Assembly (NCBI GenBank): GCA_900542495.1
Contig: UQNW01000014.1
Coordinates: 1-64,000, forward strand
DNA: 64,000 nucleotides
Direction of reading: 5' to 3'
From: an uncultured Roseburia sp.
GTDB taxonomy: Bacteria; Bacillota; Clostridia; Lachnospirales; Lachnospiraceae
Position 1 is the first letter of the stretch. Every line of letters starts with the position of its first letter. Made by a program: the position numbers and the translations under genes. The notes beneath the pieces were generated by a model. The model worked only from the letters and a program-made list of their open reading frames with translations. It did no database searches and had not been told where the DNA came from. Shown one piece after another: positions 27,937 through 36,838 of the stretch.

Positions 27937-30639
27937 CTAAGCGAGAACTACCTCGATCTGATGTGTCTCTCCAATCGAAAGCTGTTCGATCATGCCCTTT
28001 TGGATCACTGCTGACTCGTTTTTGAAAAGTTCTGCCTCAGTTCCGTCTACCAAAACGCCTGATATCTGATAGGTTCCATATTCTTTTCCAGTCGGGTTAT
28101 GATAGATGATGTTCCAGTTTCTTCCTGCAAACTGCAGTGAGAGTGACGCTTTTTTCTCCTCGTCAAACTGTTCCTTTAAAAGCTTTGGCTCTAAGATCAG
28201 ATCTCCGATTTTTCCCCGCACACCAAACATTTCTGTGATGACCGTTAACATATACCAGCTTGCTGCACCTGTGAGGTAGTGATACATGCCGCGTCCCCTG
28301 CCGTTAAAATATTCCGGGATTCCAGGATAAATGCGGCTTACCTCGAAGTTTACTGACTGTCTGTAAAGTGCATGCAAAGCCTTATATCCTTCATTTGCAA
28401 ATCCACGCTTATAAAGTGCGTTCGCATACATCACTGCCATATGGGAAAAAACCGCGCCGTTTTCCTTATCCCCATAAGAAAATCCGAACATTCTTCCAAG
28501 ATCAGTCTTTACTTCCCCGAAATCTGTATTCAGACGATAGCCGCCCACATTTTCGTCATACAGGTAACGGTCAGCGCTCTTTGTGATCTGTCTGATCTGC
28601 TCATTCGTCGCTGTTCCTGCCATAATGGAAAATACCTGACCTGTCAACATCATGCGGACACCGGATTTCATCTCACCTTCTACTCTGCGTCCGTGATTAT
28701 CGTAGTAACCATTAAACCAGCCATTGTTCTCACTGTCTTTTACCCACTCATTCTCCCGGATATGTTTCATCAGCCATTCGGATTTGTGACGCAGATTTTC
28801 GATCAGTTTTTCAATGGATATCTCCACCTTTTCTCCGCTCGTATCATGTTCACAGGTATGCAGATATTCTGCTAACACTTCTGCCTTTTTTGAAACAGAT
28901 TCATAAAGCTTTTGATGATCTTCCAGCAGGATCACAATCTCTGCCAAAAGTGACACGGTTTCTTTCCCTGTCGTTTTCTGATATGCTTCCAACAATTCCG
29001 CAAGATCTGCAAGATTTCCTGCATAAGCATTGGAAAAAGCAACGCTCTCTCCCTTCTCAGAAGCCATATCTAGGGCATCGTTCCAGTCCGCCCCGCGCAG
29101 TCTTATGTTATTGTGCTCCCCCACTTCATAGAAGGCGGTCAGATTCTGCAAAAGCAGATGCTCTAAAATCGTTCCTTCTTCCCGGATTCCGCTTCTGTTC
29201 TTCTGCCAGCAGCCGTAGGATTCCTCCCAGAGTGTATCTGTTTTGGTGCCTCTTGCGATCTGTTTGTCTTTGAAGTATGGTGCCTCTTTTTCTAATAACC
29301 TGATATCTCCGGTCTGGTCGATATAAAACTTTGTCGTGATAAGTGGCCACACGCCATGATCCATCCACACTCTTGTGATATTGTTCCGGTCTGCAACAAA
29401 TTCTCCCTGTCTGCTTCCGATGATCGTCGCATTGCTTCCGTCCACACGGACACCGGCAAAGTTGTCTAACAGCATTTGTCTCACGCCACCCGGATTCATA
29501 ATTAAAAGTGCCAGACAGTCCTGCCAGAGATCACGCCAGCCTCTGCCTCCCTTGCCATAGTCATGATGCGGAAGAAAAGAACATCCATAAATCCGTCGTA
29601 AAATTGGCTGAAAACTTACCCAGTGCATAAACTGGTTGAAATCCGGATCTCCGGTCTGATAGAAAACATTTACTTTTTCCTGCCAGTACGCTTTTGTTTT
29701 TTCAAATTCCTCACATACCTTTTCTTTGGTCGTATATTCCTTAGAAATTTTTTTGATTTCCTGCTCATTCTCCGTGATCCCGGTAAAGATCAGATATGTC
29801 TTTTCTTCTTCCGGTTCTAATGTAACTTCCGCAAAATGCAGACCGCCGACCGCTTCTAAGCCCTCTATCTTGGTTTCTGCTGTTACACCTTTTGCATTTT
29901 TCACCACTGCATAAGGTCTCTCAAAGTTACCACCTTCTCCGACAAAATCTTCCGCCGTCGGATAGAAGTCTTCCGGTTTCTCTCCTGCTTCCGTCCAGCC
30001 TACGCAATAATAGATCTCATGATTGATCTGATGTCCTCTCTCATCAAAGGATAAGGTCGGTGTGACCAAAACTCCTGTATCGGTTGTCTCGATTCTATGT
30101 AACAAGGATGTCACATGCCTGTGATTCCGGATATTATCTGCACTTCTTCCATAAAGCGGAATGGCTGCTGTCGGTGTCACTGTCTGCGCCATGCGCCCTG
30201 TGTTGGTAATTGTTACCATTAAAATCTCAACATTTTTATCTACCGGGATAAAAGAAACTACTTCCCCTTTTAATTGATATTTTTTTGACGATCTCGTGGT
30301 TTTCTGCCACATGAATCCGGCTGTGACCTCACTGTCGTCCTGAAGCTCTGTGAATTTTTTGCTTATCTCTTCTGCCGAATTTCCTGTCACAGACCAGCTT
30401 CCGATTCCTTTCACATGGCACCAGAAGTTTCTGCTGTTTCGGTTATTCACCAGATTTTCCGCACTCACCGGCTCTAATAAAAATGTATTCTGATCGATCT
30501 TCGCATCACCGCCGAGATTCGGCGTAAAAGAACTTTTCAATCCTGCTTCCCCTGCGATTGGAAAATAAAGATAGCTGATATTTTCTGCTTTTTCCAAATG
30601 GAATGTTCCCTGTGTATCTTCAAACTGATATCCGTTCAT
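27937..30639 (-). CDS. GH94 disaccharide phosphorylase (laminaribiose- or cellobiose-phosphorylase-like)
   Basis: The 900-aa protein is a GH94 inverting phosphorylase. It shows the N-terminal beta-sandwich (NRNSRNFWCHVKGIGSW), PHHDYGKGGRGWRDLWQDCL in the barrel, catalytic D521 in RGADWNDALD and a C-terminal PEYFNGRGRGMYHYLTGAASWY phosphate/sugar region. It would convert a beta-linked glucodisaccharide to glucose and glucose 1-phosphate in the cytoplasm. Length is near the laminaribiose/other GH94 group rather than the ~810-aa cellobiose phosphorylases. I chose ATG 30639 with AGGGG just upstream; the longer frame lacks one. It is 52 bp upstream of the larger phosphorylase, in one operon. Confidence 0.87.
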   Translation of the reverse strand: MNGYQFEDTQGTFHLEKAENISYLYFPIAGEAGLKSSFTPNLGGDAKIDQNTFLLEPVSAENLVNNRNSRNFWCHVKGIGSWSVTGNSAEEISKKFTELQDDSEVTAGFMWQKTTRSSKKYQLKGEVVSFIPVDKNVEILMVTITNTGRMAQTVTPTAAIPLYGRSADNIRNHRHVTSLLHRIETTDTGVLVTPTLSFDERGHQINHEIYYCVGWTEAGEKPEDFYPTAEDFVGEGGNFERPYAVVKNAKGVTAETKIEGLEAVGGLHFAEVTLEPEEEKTYLIFTGITENEQEIKKISKEYTTKEKVCEEFEKTKAYWQEKVNVFYQTGDPDFNQFMHWVSFQPILRRIYGCSFLPHHDYGKGGRGWRDLWQDCLALLIMNPGGVRQMLLDNFAGVRVDGSNATIIGSRQGEFVADRNNITRVWMDHGVWPLITTKFYIDQTGDIRLLEKEAPYFKDKQIARGTKTDTLWEESYGCWQKNRSGIREEGTILEHLLLQNLTAFYEVGEHNNIRLRGADWNDALDMASEKGESVAFSNAYAGNLADLAELLEAYQKTTGKETVSLLAEIVILLEDHQKLYESVSKKAEVLAEYLHTCEHDTSGEKVEISIEKLIENLRHKSEWLMKHIRENEWVKDSENNGWFNGYYDNHGRRVEGEMKSGVRMMLTGQVFSIMAGTATNEQIRQITKSADRYLYDENVGGYRLNTDFGEVKTDLGRMFGFSYGDKENGAVFSHMAVMYANALYKRGFANEGYKALHALYRQSVNFEVSRIYPGIPEYFNGRGRGMYHYLTGAASWYMLTVITEMFGVRGKIGDLILEPKLLKEQFDEEKKASLSLQFAGRNWNIIYHNPTGKEYGTYQISGVLVDGTEAELFKNESAVIQKGMIEQLSIGETHQIEVVLA

Positions 30640-30724
30640 TCTGCCCCTGTCCTTCCTATTTTGCTGTGTCATAATTTTTCAGACCTTCTGACTCTTTACT
30701 GTTATTTTAAAAAAAGCAAGGCAT

Positions 30725-30764
30725 AAAAAAAGGATACCCTTTTTCAAAAAGGTATCCTTTTTTT
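30725..30764 (-). terminator. intrinsic terminator of the GH55-like gene
   Basis: Stem AAGGATACC / GGTATCCTT is extended by A/T runs on both sides and can work in both directions; seven T residues follow on the minus strand. It lies a few bases past the GH55-like stop, so the phosphorylase operon probably has its own promoter. A near copy occurs at 32627-32665. Confidence 0.85.
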
Positions 30765-30769
30765 ATATC

Positions 30770-32581
30770 TTACCGCACTACTCCATTCTCATATTCACAG
30801 ATGACATTCCGCTGCCCGGCATATGTCACAGAATCTCCCGATTCATTGATAATATGGTTCATGCCCGGATAGCCGGTCAGCATTACCGTACAGATATTAT
30901 GAACTTTCACGCCCTCCCTGTCCGGTACTTCCATTGCTGTATCAAGTTCCACGACTGCATCCCGGTTATACAGATAAACACCAAGTCCCCATGCTTCAAA
31001 CGTATCCACAGCATCATCCACATAAAAAGAAGCGTATCCATTCTTCTGTCCCTCATGACTCACCCACACTTCCTGCGCAGGGACATCATACGGAATCTCA
31101 CTCTGGTACATATACACTTTTCCGCGATTTCCATTCCAGATCGTCTGATACTGTTTGAAATGTTCCACCATAAGCGCATACATCGTCACATCATCCCCAT
31201 TGATGATGATACCGTTTTCTGCCTCGTTTTCATCCCATGCCACGTGATCGCCGTGGTCTGCACGCCATACCCAGAAATTATCGCCAATCACATGGTCGCT
31301 GTTGATCGTAGCACAGCACTTCACACTGACCGGCTTCTCTGTGTCCGTTCCTCCGACACGGAAAAACAGATCGCTCAGATAATTATTTTTTTCTGTATCC
31401 CCACTCGCTTTCTTCTCTGTTCCAACGACTAAAAGATTGTCTGATTTTGTTTCCCCAGAATCAAACAAAAGTCCTGCAACAATCAGTCCCTGCACATCTC
31501 CAGTTTCCATGCATGCTGTACCGTTTGCAGCGCGCAATGTTGCAAGTCCCATGCCAAGCACGATTGTATCCGCGCGGTTTACAACAATCGGTTCTGTAAG
31601 GTCATAAATCCCCGGTGTGAGAAGCAGATTTTTTCCTTCTTCCAATGCCTGATTCATCGTCTCTGCCGTATCTTTTTCCGGTTTTGCAACGTAAAACTGT
31701 TCGATTGGGATTTTTTCTCCCTCACTGCCATTTTCCCATGAAACACCTGTGGCATTTTCACGCTCTTTTGGCACATAAACCATATAACCGGCTTCGTCGT
31801 CATATATCAGAAACGGCTTTTCCTGCATAACCTCTGTCTTTTCAACCGCGGTATACGGAACGACCGGCCATGTTCCCTGCGGGTTCTTTCCCTCCTTAGT
31901 GCCGACAAAAACCATATTCCAGTTGGCACCCATCCATGCTTTCCAATTACAGTTTCTCGACAGCCACTGCTGCTGTGAACCGGAATCTGTCATAAGATCC
32001 GTATTGGAATCTGCGAGAAATCCGCCACTGCACCATCCGTAGTCATCATGCAAAAACAATGCACCGTCAACCTGCACTCTCCGCATAAAGGTTGCCTGCG
32101 AGACCGCCCATACGGTGTTTGTTTTTAACTCGATATTTTCCACGCCGCGCCAGAAATTACAGCACGCATTATGATTCGACGGATCATCCGAAAGCCACCT
32201 TGCATTGCACTGTAAACTCTCAAGTTTTGTGTCTGTCGGAAGTTCTCCAAGTCCTGCCACCTGTGTGTAAAATCCAACATTTGACTCTATTGATTCGTCA
32301 TACTCTCCCGGCATAAAATAAATGGCATACCGTTCATTCCCAAACTGGTTTGCTTCCTGCTTTTCATAGATCTGGTCCAATATTCCTGCTACCTTTTCCG
32401 GTTCATCCTCCGGCGAAAAAATATAGGTGTTATCACCAAATAATTCTGTATGGAAATCTGCATCCCTGATTGTCATATCTTTTGTATCCATTTTACTGCT
32501 TTCCCTCGTTCCACACCCTGCCATGAGCATGCATACTGCCCCAAATACAAACAGAAACCTCTCACAATATCTCTTTTTCAT
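30770..32581 (-). CDS. GH55-like beta-1,3-glucanase lipoprotein (putative)
   Basis: The 603-aa protein has a signal peptide with lipobox LMAGC (C23) and a long beta-helix-type body. Motifs such as VWAVSQATFMRRVQVDG, DSGSQQQWLSRNC, GANWNMVFVGTK and YQSEIPYD match my memory of actinobacterial exo-beta-1,3-glucanases of GH55, often misnamed coagulation factor 5/8 or adenylyl cyclase proteins. E495 in YQSEIPYD is the best general-acid candidate. Anchored outside, it could trim beta-1,3-glucan for the ABC importer downstream. The ATG at 32581 has a GGGAGGGAG site; upstream in-frame codons would bury the signal peptide. Family identity rests on motif recall, not on a search. Confidence 0.62.
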   Translation of the reverse strand: MKKRYCERFLFVFGAVCMLMAGCGTRESSKMDTKDMTIRDADFHTELFGDNTYIFSPEDEPEKVAGILDQIYEKQEANQFGNERYAIYFMPGEYDESIESNVGFYTQVAGLGELPTDTKLESLQCNARWLSDDPSNHNACCNFWRGVENIELKTNTVWAVSQATFMRRVQVDGALFLHDDYGWCSGGFLADSNTDLMTDSGSQQQWLSRNCNWKAWMGANWNMVFVGTKEGKNPQGTWPVVPYTAVEKTEVMQEKPFLIYDDEAGYMVYVPKERENATGVSWENGSEGEKIPIEQFYVAKPEKDTAETMNQALEEGKNLLLTPGIYDLTEPIVVNRADTIVLGMGLATLRAANGTACMETGDVQGLIVAGLLFDSGETKSDNLLVVGTEKKASGDTEKNNYLSDLFFRVGGTDTEKPVSVKCCATINSDHVIGDNFWVWRADHGDHVAWDENEAENGIIINGDDVTMYALMVEHFKQYQTIWNGNRGKVYMYQSEIPYDVPAQEVWVSHEGQKNGYASFYVDDAVDTFEAWGLGVYLYNRDAVVELDTAMEVPDREGVKVHNICTVMLTGYPGMNHIINESGDSVTYAGQRNVICEYENGVVR

Positions 32582-32626
32582 GATCTTCTCCCTCCCTGCA
32601 TCCTCCAGCATAACGTGAATCGCCAC

Positions 32627-32665
32627 AAAAAAAAGGACGCCTTTTTTCAAAAAGGTATCCTTTTT
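32627..32665 (-). terminator. intrinsic terminator after the truncated phosphorylase
   Basis: The right arm and loop share 23 identical bases with the terminator at 30725-30764 (TTTTTCAAAAAGGTATCC and the T-run). The stem AAGGACGCC / GGTATCCTT has one mismatch and one G-U pair. Eight T residues follow on the minus strand. Confidence 0.75.
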
Positions 32666-32692
32666 CCAACTCGCTTATGAACTTCCAACTTC

Positions 32693-33406
32693 TTAAAAGT
32701 ACTCCATTATAAAATTTTTCTTCGGATAGAAAATCTGGTCTATGCCTAGGAACTTATCGCGCATACAGTCAAAACCATCCGGTTCGAAGTTCGCAGTAAA
32801 ATACTGATATCCGTCCGGCTCATAGAATAAATCTTCCTCAATGATGCCATCTTTGTAAGAACTTCCCGCGCAGTAAAGACTCATCTGGAAATTCTGGTTA
32901 TCAATATTGATTGAATGGAGCGAAAATTCCAGATAGGAGAACAGGCTTAAATCTCTTGCTTTTTCTCCCTCATTTTTCACTCTGACATCCCATAGCACCA
33001 CGTCATCCCCGATCGGGACAAATAAAGTCTGGGAAGCCTTGATATTGTCGTACTCGCACTCATATGTCGTATAAGACATTCCGTGACGGCACTGATACTT
33101 TGCTTTCTCTAAATCTTTTGCGACCGGCTGCCAGGAAATACTGAAATAATCGTTGGTGCCGTCCTCTTTTGCCTCATTGTCACGTATGTAAATATAATAT
33201 CCCGGTCTGTCCATCGGAACACTGTTTCCATGGAAACGCGTGATTCTGTGATATTCCGGACTCTTGTAAAAAGAGTATCCTCCTGCCGTATGATTGACAA
33301 CCACAGCCAAATTCTCTACCCCAAGATAATTCGTCCAGGATGTCGGAAGATCGACTCTCTCGATCACATACTCTCTGTGTTCATTATCAAAATGCCCGTA
33401 CCTCAT
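32693..33406 (-). pseudogene. truncated cellobiose phosphorylase (GH94 N-terminal stump)
   Basis: The 237-aa reading frame matches the N-terminal beta-sandwich of ~810-aa cellobiose phosphorylases: MRYGHFDNEHREYVIERVDLP is split here over the start, then HTAGGYSFYKSPEYHRITRF, PMDRPGYYIYIRD and FEPDGFDCMRDKFLG. Just after the point where family members continue with a TNPIAVE-type stretch, the frame turns to unrelated residues and stops. The catalytic barrel with the DWND motif is absent, and no remnant follows in the next 110 bp. A good AGGAGG site and a terminator remain. It probably arose by internal deletion and cannot be an active phosphorylase. Confidence 0.83.
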
Positions 33407-33565
33407 AAAAAACCCTCCTGCTTTGCATTTATACCTTTTTGATACTTTGAGTATAAATACAAACCAGAAGGGTTTGAATTGTTCTTTGTGTGAATATTTG
33501 TTTTTTATTGTGATTTAAAAAAATTTGCTGCGCTGTTCCAAAACACTCTCAGATTCCTGCACTTT

Positions 33566-34825
33566 TTATAGCATAAACTGTGCCACCACATAATTATTTA
33601 AATCCATGCCTTTGTCCGTCAGATAAATGCGTCCCTCACGCTTTAAAAGCAGTTCCTCCTGCTGCAAATGATTTAATGCATCTCCATAAACCGCTTCGAT
33701 TGGGATTCCAAATGCCTGCGTGAATTCTTCCCGGTAAAATCCATCGCGCATACGCAGTCCAAGGAACATAAACTCCTCCATCTGCTCATTCCGCGTAGTC
33801 TGCTCGGCTGCCGCATGAAGGCTGACTGCCGGAACGAAACAATATTTTCCGTCTTCCGATCTCATCAGATGATCTGAGCCGCTCTCCTCTGCCGGATACT
33901 GCATATAACAATCGTGAATTTTTTCACATTCTGATAAATAAGTGTATAAATCCCTTGTATTCGAATACCGCACATTGTCGATCAGGGATGATGCGCCAAG
34001 TCCTACACCAAGGTAGTCGACACGTTTCCAGTAACCGATATTGTGTCTGCACTCATATCCCGGCTTTGCAAAATTCGAAACCTCATACCAGTGATAACCA
34101 GCCTCCTTTAAAATGTGCTGTGTGAGTTTTGTCGTCTGGTACTCCTCCTCCTCAGTCGGAAGGGATTCCGTCTGCATGCCCGCCTCCTGCTTAACTGCAT
34201 CAAATTTATAAAGATCATAAAAAGGCGTACCTTTTTCTATGATCAGTGAATATGCCGAAATGTGCTCTGGTTTTAATTGCAATACACGATGCAGCGAATC
34301 ACAGAAAATATCCGGTGTCTGTCCCGGCAGAGAACTCATAAGATCAATGTTAATATTCGTAAATCCATGCTTCCGTGCCATATCATAGGTCTTTAGAAAC
34401 TGCTCGTAAGTATGTATTCTGCCAAGTATTTTCAGCTCGTCATTATGTGCTGACTGCAGTCCGATGCTAAGACGGTTGATCCCTATCCTACGGTAAACTT
34501 CAAATTTGTGTTCCGTAACTGTACCCGGATTACACTCGATCGTGATCTCCGCATCCCGATCCACAGCAAAATTCTGATATACAGTTTCCATGACCGCCTG
34601 CATAGACTCTTCTCTCAGCCAGGAAGGTGTGCCCCCTCCGATAAAAATTGTCGTAATGTGGCGTCCCTTATACTTAGCTCCATAAAAAACCAGCTCCTTC
34701 TGCAGCGCAGCGACATAAGACCTCTGCGTCTGTTCGTCTGCAGAAAAAGAAAGGAAATCACAGTAATCACACTTTTTCACACAAAATGGAATATGAATAT
34801 ATAACTCCAATTCTTTCTTCTCCAT
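33566..34825 (-). CDS. hemW: HemW-type radical SAM heme chaperone
   Basis: The 419-aa protein has the N-terminal radical SAM motif CxxxCxxC at Cys15, Cys19 and Cys22 (PFCVKKCDYCDF), followed by FIGGGTPSWL and IECNPGT, and the HemN C-terminal domain. HemW proteins are related to oxygen-independent coproporphyrinogen oxidase but act as heme chaperones. The fourth cysteine of true HemN (CxxxCxxCxC) is replaced by Phe24, which supports HemW. It follows lepA by 64 bp across a terminator hairpin, an order common in Firmicutes. Confidence 0.92.
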   Translation of the reverse strand: MEKKELELYIHIPFCVKKCDYCDFLSFSADEQTQRSYVAALQKELVFYGAKYKGRHITTIFIGGGTPSWLREESMQAVMETVYQNFAVDRDAEITIECNPGTVTEHKFEVYRRIGINRLSIGLQSAHNDELKILGRIHTYEQFLKTYDMARKHGFTNINIDLMSSLPGQTPDIFCDSLHRVLQLKPEHISAYSLIIEKGTPFYDLYKFDAVKQEAGMQTESLPTEEEEYQTTKLTQHILKEAGYHWYEVSNFAKPGYECRHNIGYWKRVDYLGVGLGASSLIDNVRYSNTRDLYTYLSECEKIHDCYMQYPAEESGSDHLMRSEDGKYCFVPAVSLHAAAEQTTRNEQMEEFMFLGLRMRDGFYREEFTQAFGIPIEAVYGDALNHLQQEELLLKREGRIYLTDKGMDLNNYVVAQFML

Positions 34826-34844
34826 AAAAACCTCTATAACACAA

Positions 34845-34873
34845 CAGACCTCACAGTCACTCTGTGAGGTCTG
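34845..34873 (-). terminator. 12-bp hairpin after lepA
   Basis: A perfect stem CAGACCTCACAG / CTGTGAGGTCTG surrounds a 5-base loop. It starts about 16 bp after the lepA stop. On the minus strand the T-tract is weak (TTGTGTT), and on the plus strand CCCTTTT follows, so it may terminate incompletely and let hemW be read through. Confidence 0.6.
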
Positions 34874-34889
34874 CCCTTTTCAACCGATA

Positions 34890-36701
34890 TTAATCTTCAT
34901 CTAACTTCAGTACGCTCATGAAAGCTTCCTGTGGAATCTCCACATTACCAACCTGACGCATGCGCTTCTTGCCTTCCTTCTGTTTTTCAAGCAGCTTCTT
35001 CTTACGGGAGATATCACCGCCATAACACTTCGCAAGCACGTCTTTGCGCATCGCTTTGACTGTCTCTCTGGCAATGACTTTTCCTCCGACTGCCGCCTGA
35101 ATCGGGATTTCAAACAAATGTCTTGGAATCTCCTCTTTCAAACGCTCGCACATTCTTCTTCCGCGGTCATAAGCACTGTCTTTGAACACGATAAAGGAAA
35201 GGGCATCCACCTGCTCCTTATTGATCAGAATATCAAGCTTGACAAGTTCAGACTTCTCATAACCCTTCATCTCATAATCAAAAGACGCATACCCTCTGGA
35301 ACGTGATTTTAATGCATCAAAGAAATCATAAATAATCTCGTTCAAAGGAAGATCGTATTTAATGAGTGCACGTGTCTCCTCTAAATACTCCATACTGATA
35401 TAGACGCCACGACGCTCCTGGCACAATGTCATGATCGCACCGACATAATCTTTTGTCACCATGATCTCTGCAGAAACAATCGGTTCTTCCATATATTCAA
35501 TCTCAGACGGATCTGGCAGATTTGACGGATTCGTCAGATCAATAACCTCACCATTTGTTTTATGCACTTTGTATACAACACCCGGAGCCGTTGTGACAAG
35601 ATCAAGGTTAAATTCTCTCTCCAAACGCTCCTGGATAATCTCTAAGTGAAGCAGTCCAAGAAATCCACAACGGAATCCGAAGCCAAGTGCCAATGATGTC
35701 TCCGGCTCAAAATATAAAGAAGCATCATTGATCTGTAATTTTTCCAGTGCATCTCTTAAATCCGGGTACTTGGCACTGTCTGCCGGATAAAGGCCACAGT
35801 AAACCATTGGATTCACTTTCTTGTAACCCGGAAGTGCCTCTGCGCAAGGACGTTCTGCGTTGGTCACTGTATCACCCACACGGGTATCTCTCACATTTTT
35901 AATGCTGGCACAGATATAACCTACCATACCTGCTGACAATTCCTCACATGGAATGAACTGACCTGCACCAAAATAGCCAACCTCGGTTACTTCATCCATT
36001 GCTCCGGTCGCCATCATTTTAATCTTGTCCCCGACTTTTACTGTTCCCTCTTTCACACGACAGAACACAATGACACCCTTGTAGGAATCATATAATGCAT
36101 CGAAGATCAATGCTTTTAAAGGTGCTGACGGATCTCCGGTCGGTGCCGGGATTTTTTCAACGATCTGCTCTAACACCTGATCGATATTAAGTCCTGTCTT
36201 GGCAGAAATCCTTGGTGCATCATGTGCCTCAATGCCGATCACATCCTCAATCTCCTGAATGACCTCATCCGGCTGCGCACTTGGAAGATCGATCTTATTA
36301 ATGACCGGCATCACATCCAAGTCATGATCCAATGCCAGATACACATTGGCAAGTGTCTGTGCCTCCACGCCCTGTGCTGCATCCACAACTAAAATTGCAC
36401 CGTCACAGGCAGCCAGACTTCTGGATACCTCATAGTTAAAATCAACGTGTCCCGGTGTATCGATAAGGTTGAAAATATATTCTTCCCCATCTTTTGCCTT
36501 ATAAATAATACGCACTGCCTGAGATTTGATCGTGATCCCGCGCTCTCTCTCCAAATCCATATTGTCAAGTACCTGTGCCTGCATCTCACGGCTTGTGAGT
36601 GTTCCGGTACTCTCTATGATACGATCCGCCAAAGTTGATTTACCGTGATCGATATGTGCGATAATACAAAAATTACGAATTCTACTCTGATCAATTGCCA
36701 C
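34890..36701 (-). CDS. lepA: elongation factor 4 (LepA) GTPase
   Basis: The 603-aa protein is a full-length EF4. The P-loop is AHIDHGKST (15-23), followed by RERGITIKSQAV, DTPGHVDF and NKIDLP motifs of translational GTPases. The C-terminal part has the LepA-specific domain (RKKKLLEKQKEGKKRMRQVG). It binds ribosomes and promotes back-translocation or helps assembly under stress. The start is GTG at 36701, with GGAG 9 bp upstream, and no downstream ATG would keep the G1 motif context. It is followed by hemW. Confidence 0.97.
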   Translation of the reverse strand: MAIDQSRIRNFCIIAHIDHGKSTLADRIIESTGTLTSREMQAQVLDNMDLERERGITIKSQAVRIIYKAKDGEEYIFNLIDTPGHVDFNYEVSRSLAACDGAILVVDAAQGVEAQTLANVYLALDHDLDVMPVINKIDLPSAQPDEVIQEIEDVIGIEAHDAPRISAKTGLNIDQVLEQIVEKIPAPTGDPSAPLKALIFDALYDSYKGVIVFCRVKEGTVKVGDKIKMMATGAMDEVTEVGYFGAGQFIPCEELSAGMVGYICASIKNVRDTRVGDTVTNAERPCAEALPGYKKVNPMVYCGLYPADSAKYPDLRDALEKLQINDASLYFEPETSLALGFGFRCGFLGLLHLEIIQERLEREFNLDLVTTAPGVVYKVHKTNGEVIDLTNPSNLPDPSEIEYMEEPIVSAEIMVTKDYVGAIMTLCQERRGVYISMEYLEETRALIKYDLPLNEIIYDFFDALKSRSRGYASFDYEMKGYEKSELVKLDILINKEQVDALSFIVFKDSAYDRGRRMCERLKEEIPRHLFEIPIQAAVGGKVIARETVKAMRKDVLAKCYGGDISRKKKLLEKQKEGKKRMRQVGNVEIPQEAFMSVLKLDED

Positions 36702-36838
36702 TCTTTATTTCTCCTGTTTCTTAAAAATAGAAAATTTCTCTTTCAAAGCTTTTCTTTTGCCTATATATGTTACCATACTCACATTGTTTCGGCAATTATT
36801 ATATGAAATCCCGACTATACGATCATACATTTATTTTG

